Below are positions 1 through 21,783 of a stretch of DNA of 64,000 bases, in pieces; the first letter of the stretch is position 1, and each line of letters starts with the position of its first letter. Made by a program: the position numbers and the translations under genes. Where the stretch lies: positions 21,775,992-21,839,991 of the forward strand of contig OZ022244.1 in assembly GCA_963978895.1 (NCBI GenBank). Direction: 5' to 3'. Under the pieces are notes generated by a model. It worked only from the letters and a program-made list of their open reading frames with translations, did no database searches and had not been told where the DNA came from. Origin of the DNA: Erpobdella octoculata. Taxonomy: Eukaryota > Annelida > Clitellata > Hirudinida > Erpobdellidae.

Positions 1-302
1 GCTTTTGAAATTTATTTTTTCCATATTAAAAAAAAATCAATTATCGATTTCGGAACTCTAATAAAAGGAAAACTACGACTTCAGAAATATTAAATACTAG
101 AAATGACGAATGTTTTAGAATATCATTATATATCAGTTTGCGAGTGCAGTGCCACCAAAGAGCATTACACAAACTTATATATAGTATATATGCATACATA
201 CAGACATCGGAAATTATGTATGTTGATTAACAAAGAATATGCAGTACTTGATAACATTTTTAGTTATTTTTTTTTATTACAATTTTTGGCACGGGCAAAC
301 AG

Positions 303-346
303 CCCCTCGCCAGCGACTGAAAACGGAAATTTCAAAATTAATGAAA
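303..346 (+). CDS. Candidate short linker exon of the ABC transporter
   Basis: A 44-nt segment runs from an AG at 301-302 to a strong donor (GTATGTAAG) at 347. Read to end in phase 0, it gives a basic linker ending ISKLMK that joins in frame to the phase-0 exon at 1444 (AEKLKEVSMMRVF). That is where the linker between the two halves of a P-glycoprotein should be. The acceptor has a weak pyrimidine tract and the linker is not conserved, so the exon rests on the donor and on phase. Confidence 0.4.
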
Positions 347-390
347 GTATGTAAGGCAAAAAAAATAAGTAAATAAGAGTACAAAATCCA

Positions 391-1275
391 CTAAAACGCA
401 TATTTCTTTTGATTGAAAAAATCATCTATCAGGACCTTGAATGTAGCTAAATTGGGAGCTTCTGGAAGATTGTTCCAATATCTTACCACTCTATTGGAAA
501 AAAATGCTTTTGACAATCCCTGTGACAAGTTTCCAGGAATGACCTCTTGTCCGTTGGTCTGGACATGGCATTAGTGCAGGACAATTAAAGTTAAAAAAGT
601 ATCCTCTCTCATGATCCTGTACGTCATGATCATGTCAGCTCTAATTCTACGATAAGCCAACGATGGAAGCTTCAATTTCCTCAAACTGTCCACATAGCTC
701 AAATATCTACAAGATCTGACCAGTTTTGTGGCTCGACTCTGAATTCTCTCGATCTCTGCAATCAGTCCCAATCGGTACGGGCTCCAAACTTGTACAGCAT
801 ACTCCAATTGGGATTGCACAAGAGACTTGTAGAGACAAACAAAAGCTTCTTCAGATAGATGTTTAAAATTTTGTGCAATTATTCTCAACAACATGCCAGC
901 TTTCTTTGTTTTGTCAAAATGTGCTCTCTGAAACTCAACTGGGAATCAACAATTACTCCAAGGTCCGTTATTGAACTGACCACAAGAATGTTATAAGTCT
1001 GTCCTCCTGAGTCTCTAAGCAGGCAATCAACAGACTCAGAATTTCCCCCAATTCTCAAAAGGCAACATTTACTGATGTTGACATTCTCGAACCATTCCAT
1101 CACATGGTTGATATCTTCTTGTAGAGTGTCTGAATCCTGTGGGCATCTCAGATATCTAAAAAATCTTTGCATCATCTGCAAAAAGATACACGTTGTTACA
1201 AACATCCTGTAAGTCATTTATGTATATTATGAACAACAAAGAGCCCAGAACGTTACCCTGGGGAACTTGCTACCT
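391..1275 (-). mobile_element. 5'-truncated, frameshifted LINE fragment (CR1/Jockey-like)
   Basis: On the minus strand, three frames together read a reverse-transcriptase tail. It starts with QVPQGNVLGSLLFIIYINDL at about 1271, followed by the catalytic-site segment VYLFADDAK. Next come the post-RT region (LGVIVDSQLSFREHI; SLVQSQLEYAVQVWSP) and a typical LINE C-terminus (VVRYWNNLP) with its stop at 391-393. The endonuclease and the first RT motifs are missing and the frame shifts at least twice, so this is a dead copy. It lies in the intron before the exon at 1444 of the ABC transporter, in opposite orientation. Confidence 0.85.
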
Positions 1276-1443
1276 TGACATTAAAAGAAAAAAAAAAGTT
1301 TCTAGAAAACATGATTTTATTTTTGCGGTAATTTGTCCGACTCGGAAACCTTGGTGGGAAAGCCAGAGTAAGCTATAATGCAAAGGTTCTGTCTCAAAAA
1401 TATTAATTTTACTATTATTTTGATAATCCTTTATTACTTTAAG

Positions 1444-11617
<10,174 letters not shown>

Positions 11618-12010
11618 GGCAGCAAGCTTTAAACCTGCACTTTACATATAAATCGTTCTGTGATATCTTATAGATCCTCACACTCTCATTAACAAGTTTC
11701 AGGTGTAGATGTTTTTAATATTTTTTATGGTCATTTTGTTATCATGTTTATCAGACTATAAGCCATGTTATTGATTTGTTTAAGTTATTTTAACATTGTG
11801 ATTGTTAAATTCTTTTCTAATTTGTTTTGAGTTATAAACACTCAATTCCTGCACCAAACTCGGGTTTTTAAATGATAAATACCGCGCATTTGTGCTTTAT
11901 GTATTAGATGACGTTAAAAGCTTGTCATTATAACAGCAAACATAGTCGTACATCCGCGGACATCCAGACAAGTAAAAGTTATTAAAAGCATGCAAAAAGA
12001 GAGTAGAGTA

Positions 12011-12016
12011 AATAAA
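12011..12016 (+). promoter_or_regulatory. Candidate poly(A) signal of ABC transporter
   Basis: AATAAA lies 394 nt after the TAA stop, the first clear hexamer in an otherwise featureless AT-rich 3' region (11618-12010). Confidence 0.4.
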
Positions 12017-12089
12017 GAGTTAAAGAGAAGGAACAACAACATAAAACCTTCTAAAAATCTAACAAAGCAGGTTACTCAGCTATCTATCT

Positions 12090-12460
12090 GCATGCAGGAA
12101 CGAATCCAGGGTTATGCATCCCCCCACCAGATCGATAGATTAAAAAATTTTTAGGTAGAATACCCGGTTTTTTGGAAAATAAAAGTAAAATTGTTTTAAA
12201 ATGCCCACAGAAACTTCCCTCGGTCATCAGCTTTTTTGGGAAGAAGTATGATTTTTTTGAAAAATACCAACGACTACCCCCCCCAGTCATCAGTTTCTTT
12301 TTTGAAGAGAAAGTGTGGTTCTTTGGAAAAAAATGAAAACTACTCTACGAATACCCCCCAACCCAGGTCATCAGAGTTTTAAGGAGGATAAAATGTGAAA
12401 GATTTTGCAAGTGAAGTACCTGCCTTCCCCACCAAGAATTTTTGGATCCGCAATTGTCTA
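12090..12460. repeat. Degenerate hAT-MITE-like repeat with internal subrepeats
   Basis: The left end (CAGGAACGAATCCAGGGTTA) and the inverted right end (CAATTGCGGATCCAAAAATT as reverse complement) are loosely alike. The inside holds two or three copies of a C-rich block plus GGTCATCAG. Related sequence occurs at 20740-20990 and 41977-42230. No target duplication survives. Confidence 0.45.
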
Positions 12461-13075
12461 TAATCTATAGTAACAGGGTTGCCCGTGTTATTTAAAATCT
12501 CGTTAAATTGTGTCTAAATCTCTCTCATTTTTTTTCTTTCTTTATCTCATTTTTACACACTTTTATTTAACTTGACTTCTCTGTCTGTCTGTCGTCAAAT
12601 TTTGCAATCGATTCTAAACTAACATTGTATCATTATTGGCAGTGGTGTAGTCGTAAAAAAGCTGTGCCCACACGCTAAAAGCGGGTCGTTTTGGTAAAAA
12701 GGTCAAGTCAATTTTATAAACTGGCAAAAAAAATTTATTTGAAAAATTTTGGTAGAACTTCTACAAAATGACAGTTTGATGTGAAATATCACACTGACAC
12801 TCTCCTATATTGGGTTTACCATACTGTTTAAATAGTTTCCATAAGGATTCTCTTCCTTTCGCGTCGTATTTACTTGTAGAAAGACATTCCATGGGAGAGA
12901 TCATTACAGTCTGAAGTAGAATTACTTAAGACTTTATTTAATTGTGTCTGCTTGCTTGCTTGAGCAAAGCGTTGGTTGAGACCCTTTGCCGCTTAAAAAA
13001 CCATAAGTCCCACCATCTTCCAATCAAGCTAAAATTGGGCGTGTTTAATTCAGTGGCAGATCTATTTAGGTTACA
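12461..13075. other. Spacer without recognised gene
   Basis: AT-rich sequence without an exon-like segment on either strand. A block near 12975-13050 matches the sequence at 5095-5180 and is a dispersed repeat. Confidence 0.5.
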
Positions 13076-13585
13076 ATCTCTGTTTGTGTGTGTGTGTGTG
13101 TGACTTTCTCTGTACACAAATCCTGCAAGTAAAATTTAACCAGCTTTTTGACCAGCTAGGAAGCTGAAACTTTCAGCATAGTTTTATATTGGATGACAAC
13201 ACATGATTCAATTAAAAAAAATTTAATTTGAACATTTTTCGTATTTCTAAAGCGTGTGTATTTGAAATCAAAGTTTGTGTTAAAAAACTCGTTACTTGTT
13301 TTCTATTGCAGCGACACCTTTTTTATTACAAATTTTTACAAATTTGTATTTAGGTTACAATCTCTGTTTGTGTGTGTGTGTTGCTTTCTCTGTACGTAAA
13401 TCTTTCAAGTAAAATTTAACCACCATTTTGACTAGCTAGTCAAATTTAACCACCATTTTAAGCATAGCTTTCATAGCTTTATATTGGATGACAATACATG
13501 ATTCAATTAAAAAAAACTTAATTTAAACATTTTTCGTATTTCTAACTCGAGTGGATTTGAATTTAAAGTTTGTGTTAAAAAACTC
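13076..13585 (+). repeat. Dispersed repeat family A, two tandem copies
   Basis: Copies at about 13076-13290 and 13355-13585 share GTACRYAAATCYTKCAAGT, AAATTTAACCA, TATTGGATGACAA and ATTTTTCGTATTTCTAA blocks. Further copies are at 21990-22236 (plus) and 26190-26430 (minus). The family has no ORF and looks like a MITE or satellite-derived repeat. Confidence 0.8.
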
Positions 13586-13861
13586 GTTTTACGCTGACAG
13601 TGTACAATTGCGAAATAATTTTTAATATTTAATTAAATTAAAAAATATTTACCTCACTTAAATTATATAAAAACTGTATTTATATAACTGTTTGCTATTA
13701 TTATATATAAATTAATATGCTATAGATAGCAAATCGTCACGCAGAAACGTCTTACACAGACGTGGGCTATCATATGTAACGCCGGAGTTTCAAAAAACCA
13801 TAAATCGCGTCATAATTTTCAAAAGTTAAATTCATTGCATAAATATGTTTCTTCTGTCGCC

Positions 13862-14238
13862 CATCGGCGGATCCAGGAAGTTTGAGTGGGTGGGGCGAAT
13901 TTTTACGAAAACCGATTTATGGATTGTTATTACAAGCTGAAATATCTATTATAACACTTTTTGTTAAATTCAATTTTTATTACATTATTACTATTGCATA
14001 AAAGATTAATTAATAAAATAACGTGTCCACGTTAATAATAATTCATTTTTAAACATGTTTTTTGCATGGCCAATTGCATTTAAATGGCACTTTAAAAAAC
14101 TTTTCTTGAGGTTGTTGATTAAAATTTAAAATTGATTGCTTTAGTGTTACTTATTAATAACTTAGAATGTTTATTTTTATTTTTATTGCAAAGTGGGGGG
14201 AGGCGATTGTCCCCACCACACCCCTAGACCCACCAATG
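13862..14238. mobile_element. hAT-type MITE (377 bp) with perfect 8-bp target duplication
   Basis: The ends are CATCGGCGGATCCAGG and, inverted, CATTGGTGGGTCTAGG (12 of 16 match). The flanks are identical 8-mers, CTGTCGCC, at 13854-13861 and 14239-14246. An 8-bp duplication with such short inverted ends fits a non-autonomous hAT element. No coding capacity. Confidence 0.8.
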
Positions 14239-14275
14239 CTGTCGCCACAACACAACTCGGATCTAACAATCAAGT

Positions 14276-14281
14276 TTTATT
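14276..14281 (-). promoter_or_regulatory. Candidate poly(A) signal of the EndoU gene
   Basis: AATAAA on the minus strand, about 72 nt past the EndoU stop codon. Confidence 0.5.
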
Positions 14282-14352
14282 ATCCGACAAAATAAATCAC
14301 TAACAGCTAAACTAGACTGATTGTACTCAGAATTGGAAAGAAATGAGTTTCG

Positions 14353-17300
14353 TTAGCCAGACAAAGATTTTGGAAAAGCTGTTCCGATTCCTTGATGGCC
14401 GAGAGGATAAATAACAATTTCAACCGGGTAGGAATCTACTTTAGCATTGACTTCTTTGTGTCCACAGAGAAAGCAGATGGTGTACATGGCCACTTCAAAT
14501 TCTGGACTTGTTCCAAAGAAAGTGCTTCCAATCGGCTTTGCTGTGCCATTCCACGTAAATTGCAGAGTGACCAGTCTTGGATTTTGGTCGGTTTTGTATG
14601 TCTACATAGTTAAAATAACTGTTATTGGACAAGCTCAACAAAGTTAAAGAGACTAAATTGAGTTTTATTTCATTTGATTGAAATATTAATGACTTCGACT
14701 TTTGACAAACTTTTAAATAACAATAATGAAAAAATTGTTCAAAAACTAACAGTTCCTCTTCTGAAGTATCCGTAATAGTCAACTTTTCCAAGTTTTTCTT
14801 GGAAATAGAACTGGATCCAGTTGTGAAATCCCATAATTTTTTCACCTTTCTTTTCGCCAACAAAGACGTGCTCGAATCCGCAAGAATTTTCATTTCTAAA
14901 CAAAACAAATTTGTCTATAATTTTATTGATAAATTCAACTTGTTTTTACCAGCGTAAAATTGCCATAAACTGCAAACAAAACCAATTCACTCAATTATTT
15001 AGTGAACTGTTTGAAGAAGGGCAATTCAGAATTTGGTTAAACACACAATTATTTTATTAAGATCATTGTTAAAAATAATTAATAGACAAATTTCACTGAG
15101 GCCATCAATTGTTTTTCGCGTTTTGAGACTTTCTCGTTGAGACCGGGGGGACGTGTCCCCTCCCAAAACTTTGGTTATGGAAGGAGGATATTAGGTATGT
15201 GCTATGATTTTTTCCCTCTTTCAATCTTTTAAACAAAATATGCCAATTTCCTAATCCTCTTGAATTCACGACTACTTTTTAAGAAAAATTTGCTGACTGT
15301 TCTCCTTCCTCCTGTCATCAACTATTTCCCCAATATTAAACATAAATCGCTGTTCTTGTCGGCTCGACGAAGTGCAAGCATACTGGGATAGGATTAGTGT
15401 AAGACAGTGGTGTATTAATGAAAATTCAAATGTAGTTGTTACAATTTTAATTTAATGGTCTCTTAATAATATGATATGTTTTATGATGCATACATTTTCA
15501 GTTGATCACAGACCTGTTTCCTCGCTCGCGCCTGTATAACTTGAACCAAATGGTGAAGAGCTGATTTTTAAACATAGCTTTATCTGATGAGCTTTTTTTC
15601 TTTGCAACAAGAAATTTATGGGCTTCTTTCATGACAGGAGTATTTAATATGGCTGTCAAAAAGTTGTTAACTTCATCTACTTCTTCTGGTGTCTCAACTT
15701 CTTCAGCCGCGATATCCGCATTGTAGTTGTCCAGTAATCTGAAAAAAGCTGGAAAAAAATTATTAGATTTTGTAAGATTAAAAAAATAACAAGTAAATTA
15801 AAAACGAATTTTTAAAACCAATGCTCTTATATGTAATTAAAACACAAATTTTGCAATCAATTTTTTCTTATATTACTCTTTTATTTTATATTAAAGTCGA
15901 AATATCTTAATTATATCAAAATATCGAAATTAATTAAAATTAACTAAATTAATTGACTTATTGTAAAACTAATAATTGAATATTGCATTGTCTTCTATTT
16001 TGAGCATGTATGCAAAATTTGAAAAAAAATCTATCATCAGGAAGTGACTCAAAAATTGATTGCAAGATTTGAAACAGACAGAGAAACAAACAGACAGACA
16101 GACAGAGAAACAAACAGACAGACAGAGAAACAGAGACGACGAGTTAATAAAAGCATTGGTAATAATAATAAAAATATCATCAAAAAGCATTGAATTTAAA
16201 TATCTCAACTATTTTCATGAAAATTTCGTACACGCTTGAGAATCGCGGTCAGTGAGTGTGGTTCGTGTTAACTTGGTAAAATAGTCTGCCAGTCGGTTAG
16301 CGTTTTGTGGTCAAGAAAACCCTCAAGAAAACCCTCAAGAAAACCCTCAAGAAACCCCTCGATAAAACCCTCAAGAAAATTAACTAAATTAATTGACTTA
16401 TTGTAAAACTAATAATTGAATATTGCATTGTCTTCTATTTTGAGCATGTATGCAAAATTTGAAAAAAATCTATCATCAGGAAGTGACTCAAAAATTGATT
16501 GCAAGATTTGAAACAGACAGAGAAACAGACAGACAGAGAAACAGACAGACAGAGAAACAGAGACGACGAGTTAATAAAAGCATTGGTAAAAAATGCAAAA
16601 TACCTGCATATGTTGGCTTTGAAAAAATGAGCTGCTCATTGAAATAGCTAAACAGTTTTTCTTTTGCTCTGTCTACAACGTGTTCTGTACCGGTTACATA
16701 ATCTGTTGATGAAAAGAAACAAAATAAAAAATTCAAGACACGCTTCACTAACTTTAATTCAGACTTGCAATAGACTTTTAAACCCTGATATTCTAATACA
16801 CGATCAAAAAGTTTAAGCGAAATCTATTTTTTGAATTTTTCTTTTCATATAGGTAAGAAGGACTACGTCTATTTTAATATTTGTCTAAGTTTTTCTGTCT
16901 GTATCTTAATTTCCAGTTGTTTTTCACAGCCGGTAAAGCTCGATCACCTTTGTTTGTAGCTCGATATAATATTTGATACCATTGCGCTGATTTTAATACA
17001 ATTTGGCTACTTACTCAGTTTTGTACGCTATTTTATATTTATTGTTGATCTATTTCTATAAGTTGAATACAAAAATGCTGAAAGTTGTAGAGTTTTATTT
17101 AGCTGGAGAGTTAGTGAATTCCTATTTAAGAAATAAAAAGAACTAAATAGAAAATTAATAAGGATGAGAAGAAGAAGAAGAAGAAGAAGAAGAAGAAGAA
17201 GAAGAAGAAGAAGAAGAAGAAGAAGAAGAAGAAGAAGAAGAAGCAGCAGTTAACCCATTCAAGCAAACTGAATTCAATATCTTTTGCTTACTTTGCAAAT

Positions 17301-17392
17301 TAAGCTTGTAGTCAACTCCAGGTCTGCAAGCATTCTCATCTGATTTCCAAAGTGTTGTGAGAATTTCAGATATTTCTACGTCATATGTTAAT
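14353..17392 (-). CDS. ENDOU-like: EndoU/XendoU-family poly(U)-specific endoribonuclease, N-terminus not found
   Basis: Five exons on the minus strand join in phase: 17292-17392, 16604-16702, 15514-15748, 14751-14895 and 14353-14601 (TAA at 14353-14355). They give about 275 residues, essentially one EndoU domain. Landmarks in order: VEISEILTTLWKSDENACRP; LFSYFNEQLIFSKPTYA; LLDNYNADIAAEEVETPEEV; PVMKEAHKFLV; FTIWFKLYRR; CGFEHVFVGE (first catalytic His); GFHNWIQFY (second catalytic His); TAKPIGSTFFGTSPEFEVA (candidate catalytic Lys). The family cleaves RNA 3' of uridines in a metal-dependent way; members act in snoRNA processing, ER shaping, or as secreted proteins. No signal peptide is visible because an upstream first exon is missing, so location is open. 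Intron 2 carries a tandem duplication. The gene is convergent with the ABC transporter and divergent from PSMA6. Confidence 0.93.
15945..16572. repeat. Tandem duplication (about 180 nt, offset about 420) in EndoU intron
   Basis: 15945-16160 and 16378-16585 are nearly identical, including GCATGTATGCAAAATTTGAA, then an AGACAGACAGA run and ACGACGAGTTAATAAAAGC. Between them is a 13-nt tandem repeat (AAGAAAACCCTC, about five copies, 16311-16376). Confidence 0.9.
17167..17242. repeat. (GAA)n microsatellite
   Basis: About 25 uninterrupted GAA triplets in an EndoU intron, 50 nt from the exon at 17292. Purine-only on the plus strand. Confidence 0.97.
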
Positions 17393-17738
17393 CTGTATTG
17401 GCGTATAGATGCTTAGAAAATATACCAGTTTAAGTATGTATTTAAATAGATTTTCCAATGTGAACAATTAGTTTAAACTCAACATATAGATATAACAATA
17501 TGACAATTACCCGTGATTCATCTTGCTTCTCAATCAAAGCAACAAGAATATAGACTGGTATGCTAACGTGGCAACTGTTATTTATGAACAACTGATATAA
17601 ACGCACAAGGCCTGAATACCTGTAGAGGTGTATTAAGATCAATATTCAGTTTGCTTAAGTAACATCTTATTTTCATTTGCGTGAGGCAGCTTTTGATAAT
17701 GAGCTAGCTATTGACATGCATTTAACTCGTATTAAGCG

Positions 17739-18010
17739 CTAGCTGAGTCACCCAGCGTTACCCGGGGTAAATTGTTCAAATGTTTTCCAAATTAAAAAAA
17801 AAGTTGTCCACACTCTTTTCTGGGTGGCGAACGTTCACGAGGCCAAATTTCACGCCAAGTTTCATCACTGGTTCTGGAGTTATTAAAGGACAAACACAAC
17901 TCATTTGAGTTTGCACTCTATATATTCCTATAATGGCATTTTTATCAAAATTTGTTATAATCATTAAAGTTGTTTAGGTATCGTTTTAATATTTTGAGCA
18001 CATTAAAACC
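17739..18010 (-). mobile_element. Possible Helitron-like 3' end
   Basis: The minus strand ends with a hairpin (ACCC...GGGT around CGGGTAACGC) followed by GACTCAGCTAG at 17749-17739, like the ends at 6395 and 20713. The start is not identified and the base after CTAG is C, so the call is weak. Confidence 0.3.
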
Positions 18011-18241
18011 ATGATAAGGCAGAGTTTTATCACAAATCTATTGCATGAAAACTAAATTTTTTTATAAAAAAAATTAATTACCAATAAAGATTTTTTGTGA
18101 GTGAGCAGTATCGTATAAAAAAAATGCCCATGGGGCTCATTTTTTATAGTAGCCGAAACATGTTTTTCTCAAATTTCATTTGTTCCACTTTGTTTGTGTG
18201 CGTGCGTGAATGAGAGAGAGAAAGAGAAAGAGAGAGAAAAA

Positions 18242-19164
<923 letters not shown>

Positions 19165-19335
19165 ATTTATTTTCGCCTTTTTGATGTTCGCCTTTTTTAT
19201 TGTGCGCTTTTTTTAGTTTCGCCCTTTTTATTTTCGCTCTTATCATTGTGCGCTCTTTTTAGCATTCGCCCTTTTTAGTTTCGCCCTTTTGTTTTCGCCC
19301 TTTTGTTTTCGCCCTTATGTTTTCGCCCTTTTGAT
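19165..19335 (+). repeat. Short degenerate tandem repeat
   Basis: About ten copies of a 13-18-nt unit containing TTTCGCCCTTTT. Confidence 0.85.
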
Positions 19336-19429
19336 AGTAAACCAAAACAATGTATATCTCGAAAACCAAAAATGAGGAGATTTTGAAATTTGGAATATGG
19401 ATTCTTCTTGAAAAATAAAAAGATACGTG

Positions 19430-20713
19430 TATCACCATTTTTTGAAAATTCGGTTTCCCGGACCTCAAATGTGGGTTGGAAAATTGGGTTATTTGGTTTT
19501 TAAAGTAGCTGCTACTCAAAAACTGTGAATCCTACAGGAGTAAAAATTAATATTTAGTTTCTAATCCAAAAATAATGAAATACGTGTTTTAGCATTTTTT
19601 GAAAATTTGTTTTCCAGGACTTCAAATGTGGGGGGGAATAGAGTTATTTGTTTTTTAAAATAACTGCTACTCAAAAACTGTAAATACCACAGATCTAAAA
19701 ATTAGTATTTAGTTTCTATTCTAAAATTAAAGATATACGTGTTACACCATTTTTTTTTAAATTTGGTTTTCCAGGACCTCAAATGTGGGGTGGAAAATAA
19801 GGTTATTTGGTTTTTAATGTAACTGCTACTCGAAAACTGTAGATGCTACAAGAGTAAAAATTAGTATTTGGTTTTTACTCCAGAAATAATGATATACGTG
19901 TTTTACCATTTTTTGAAAATTTAGTTTCCAGGACTTCAAATATGGGGTGGAAAATAAGATTACTTGGTTTTTAAAGTAACTGCTACTCAAAAACTGTAAA
20001 TGCTACAAAACTAAAACTATTATTTAGTTTCTACTCTAAAAATAATGATATACGTGTTTCACCATTTTTTGAAAATTTGGTTTCCAGGACCTCAAATGTG
20101 AAGTGGAAAATGGGTTATTTGATTTTAAAATAACTGCTACTCAAAAACTGTAAGTGCTACAAATGTGAAAATTAGTATTTTGAGGTTTTGTTCCGGTTAA
20201 AAGTAGATGAGTTCAGTTTATCACCGGACGGACGGGCTAAACCGTTATTTTAGGGTTTTCATGCAAAGGAGAAAATGAGCGTGAACGGGAACGGGAACGG
20301 GAGAGCAACCGTGACCGGGAATGGGAGAGCAAGCATGACCGGGAACGGGAGAGCAAGCGTGAGCGGGAACGGGAAAGCGACCGGGAACGGGAAAGCGACC
20401 GGGAACGGGAATGCGACCGGAAACGGGAAAGCGACCGGGAACGGGAAAGCGACCGGGAACGCGGAAAGCGACCGGGAACGCGGAAAGCGACTGGAATCGG
20501 GAGAGCAAGCTTGGAAGGAAACGCGAGCAGGAGAGAAAATCGATAACAAAACTTCTGAGCGGGAAAGCGACCGGGAGCTGGAAAACGACCGAAAGCGGAA
20601 AAGCGACCGGGAACGCGACGAAAACGGGAAAGTGGAGAAGGAAACGGGAGCGAGAGAGACAAACATTTGAAAAACCTCTAAAAACCCCGGGCAACGCCGG
20701 GTAACCCCGCTAG
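19430..20713 (+). mobile_element. Helitron-like element: 157-bp tandem units, GGGAACGG repeat and 3' hairpin-CTAG
   Basis: Five units with 156-157-nt spacing (anchor GGACCTCAAATGTGGG-like at 19460, 19617, 19774, 19931 and 20087) precede 400 nt of degenerate GGGAACGGGAAAGCGACC repeats. The segment closes with the hairpin CCCGG-GCAACG-CCGGG at 20686-20701 and then TAACCCCGCTAG ending at 20713, followed by T. This 3' terminus is Helitron-like. The 5' TC end is not located. No Rep-helicase ORF; several long ORFs across the repeats are artefacts. Confidence 0.5.
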
Positions 20714-20739
20714 TATCTATATAAATACGTAGTTACAAG

Positions 20740-20990
20740 CAGAGAGGGTGGAGAGGTGCATCCTCCAAGCAGAAAATCAATTAATATTTATTTTGGGTAT
20801 AATACCTGGTTTTTAGAAAATGGCCGTAGCTTTTTTGGGAGGAAAAACTGGAAGTTTTCGAAAGAAAATTTGGGAAAATACGACTACCCTTCACCGGTCA
20901 TCAATTTTCATGAAGAGAATGTAAAAAATGTCTGAAGTGCATCCCCCCAGGAATTTCTGGATCCGCTACTGGGTATAAGAGGCGTGAATG
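20740..20990. repeat. hAT-MITE-like repeat related to 12090-12460
   Basis: Shares the GCATCCYCC, ATACCYGGTTTTT, GGTCATCA and TTTYTGGATCCGC blocks with 12.1-12.5 kb. No target duplication is recognised. Confidence 0.5.
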
Positions 20991-21783
20991 ATTTTATCAT
21001 ATTGCAGGGGCAAGTACAGGATTAGTAAAAAAAGATGTCCAAAATGGAGTGTAAAATTTTGTTTTATTTTTGTGTAATAAATAATAATAAGTTTTATGTA
21101 GACAGCTCTGAGGGAATCAACGTTGTATCAAAACCATTAATAGGTTATAGTTCCACGAGTTCGCTTTGAATCATCACGAGGTTGAGTAAAGTTAAGATTA
21201 ACGATTCATATAATAAACTCTAGGTGAAAAAATTAAATTTCGGAAATCAAGGGGGGATTGTCTACACACGCCAGAAGGATTCTATTACGCATTGAATCAT
21301 CACTAGGTTAAGTAAAGTTATAATTTTAAAAATATATAGTAAACTCTAGGTAAAAAAAATTCAGTTTTTGAAAATAAGAGGAGGGCAAATATCCCCCTTC
21401 CCCCCGCAATTTACATCCCTGCTAAAGTTCCGACCAAAAAGCCATGCAGGTCTTATGCATTGTGCATTTTTCATGTTTTTTAACCCTTTTCATTTTTCTA
21501 ACGCTCTTTTCTAATTTGTGAAACCAGTTTCAGTAAAGGCGGCATTAATACAAATTTTGTTTCTAATAATTTATTAATATAATAAACTTATAAAAATTGT
21601 TTTATTAAGTTATTATATAAATATATATATTAATTATTCTTTTGTTTATTATAAAAAAAGTATGTTTAATATTATATCTTTGTTAAAATTGAAGTTTTCT
21701 CAATCGACTTTCCATAAATTAAGTATCACTCGAATACTACACCAGCGATATTTGTTTGAGTGACAAAGCCGATTTAGCAAAAA
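20991..21783. other. Upstream region of PSMA6
   Basis: Contains two diverged copies of a roughly 150-nt sequence (GAATCATCACKAGGTTRAGTAAAGTTA at about 21168 and 21292). No TATA box stands out in the AT-rich 200 nt before the PSMA6 start codon at 21784. Confidence 0.4.

Noticed and set aside
1378..1443. Met at 1378 as the start of the transporter protein
   Set aside because: The 22 codons before 1444 are AT-rich intron sequence ending in a splice acceptor; the homologous protein continues upstream.
12084..12290. 68-codon minus-strand ORF with repeated SKK motifs
   Set aside because: Lies wholly within a degenerate MITE-like repeat.
14495..14908. 137-codon minus-strand ORF as an independent gene
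   Set aside because: It covers two EndoU exons and the intron between them in the wrong frame; the EndoU reading is clearly better.
20237..20704. Five overlapping ORFs of 97-149 codons, some Arg-Ser-rich
   Set aside because: Low-complexity translation of the GGGAACGG repeat inside a Helitron-like element; open in several frames on both strands.
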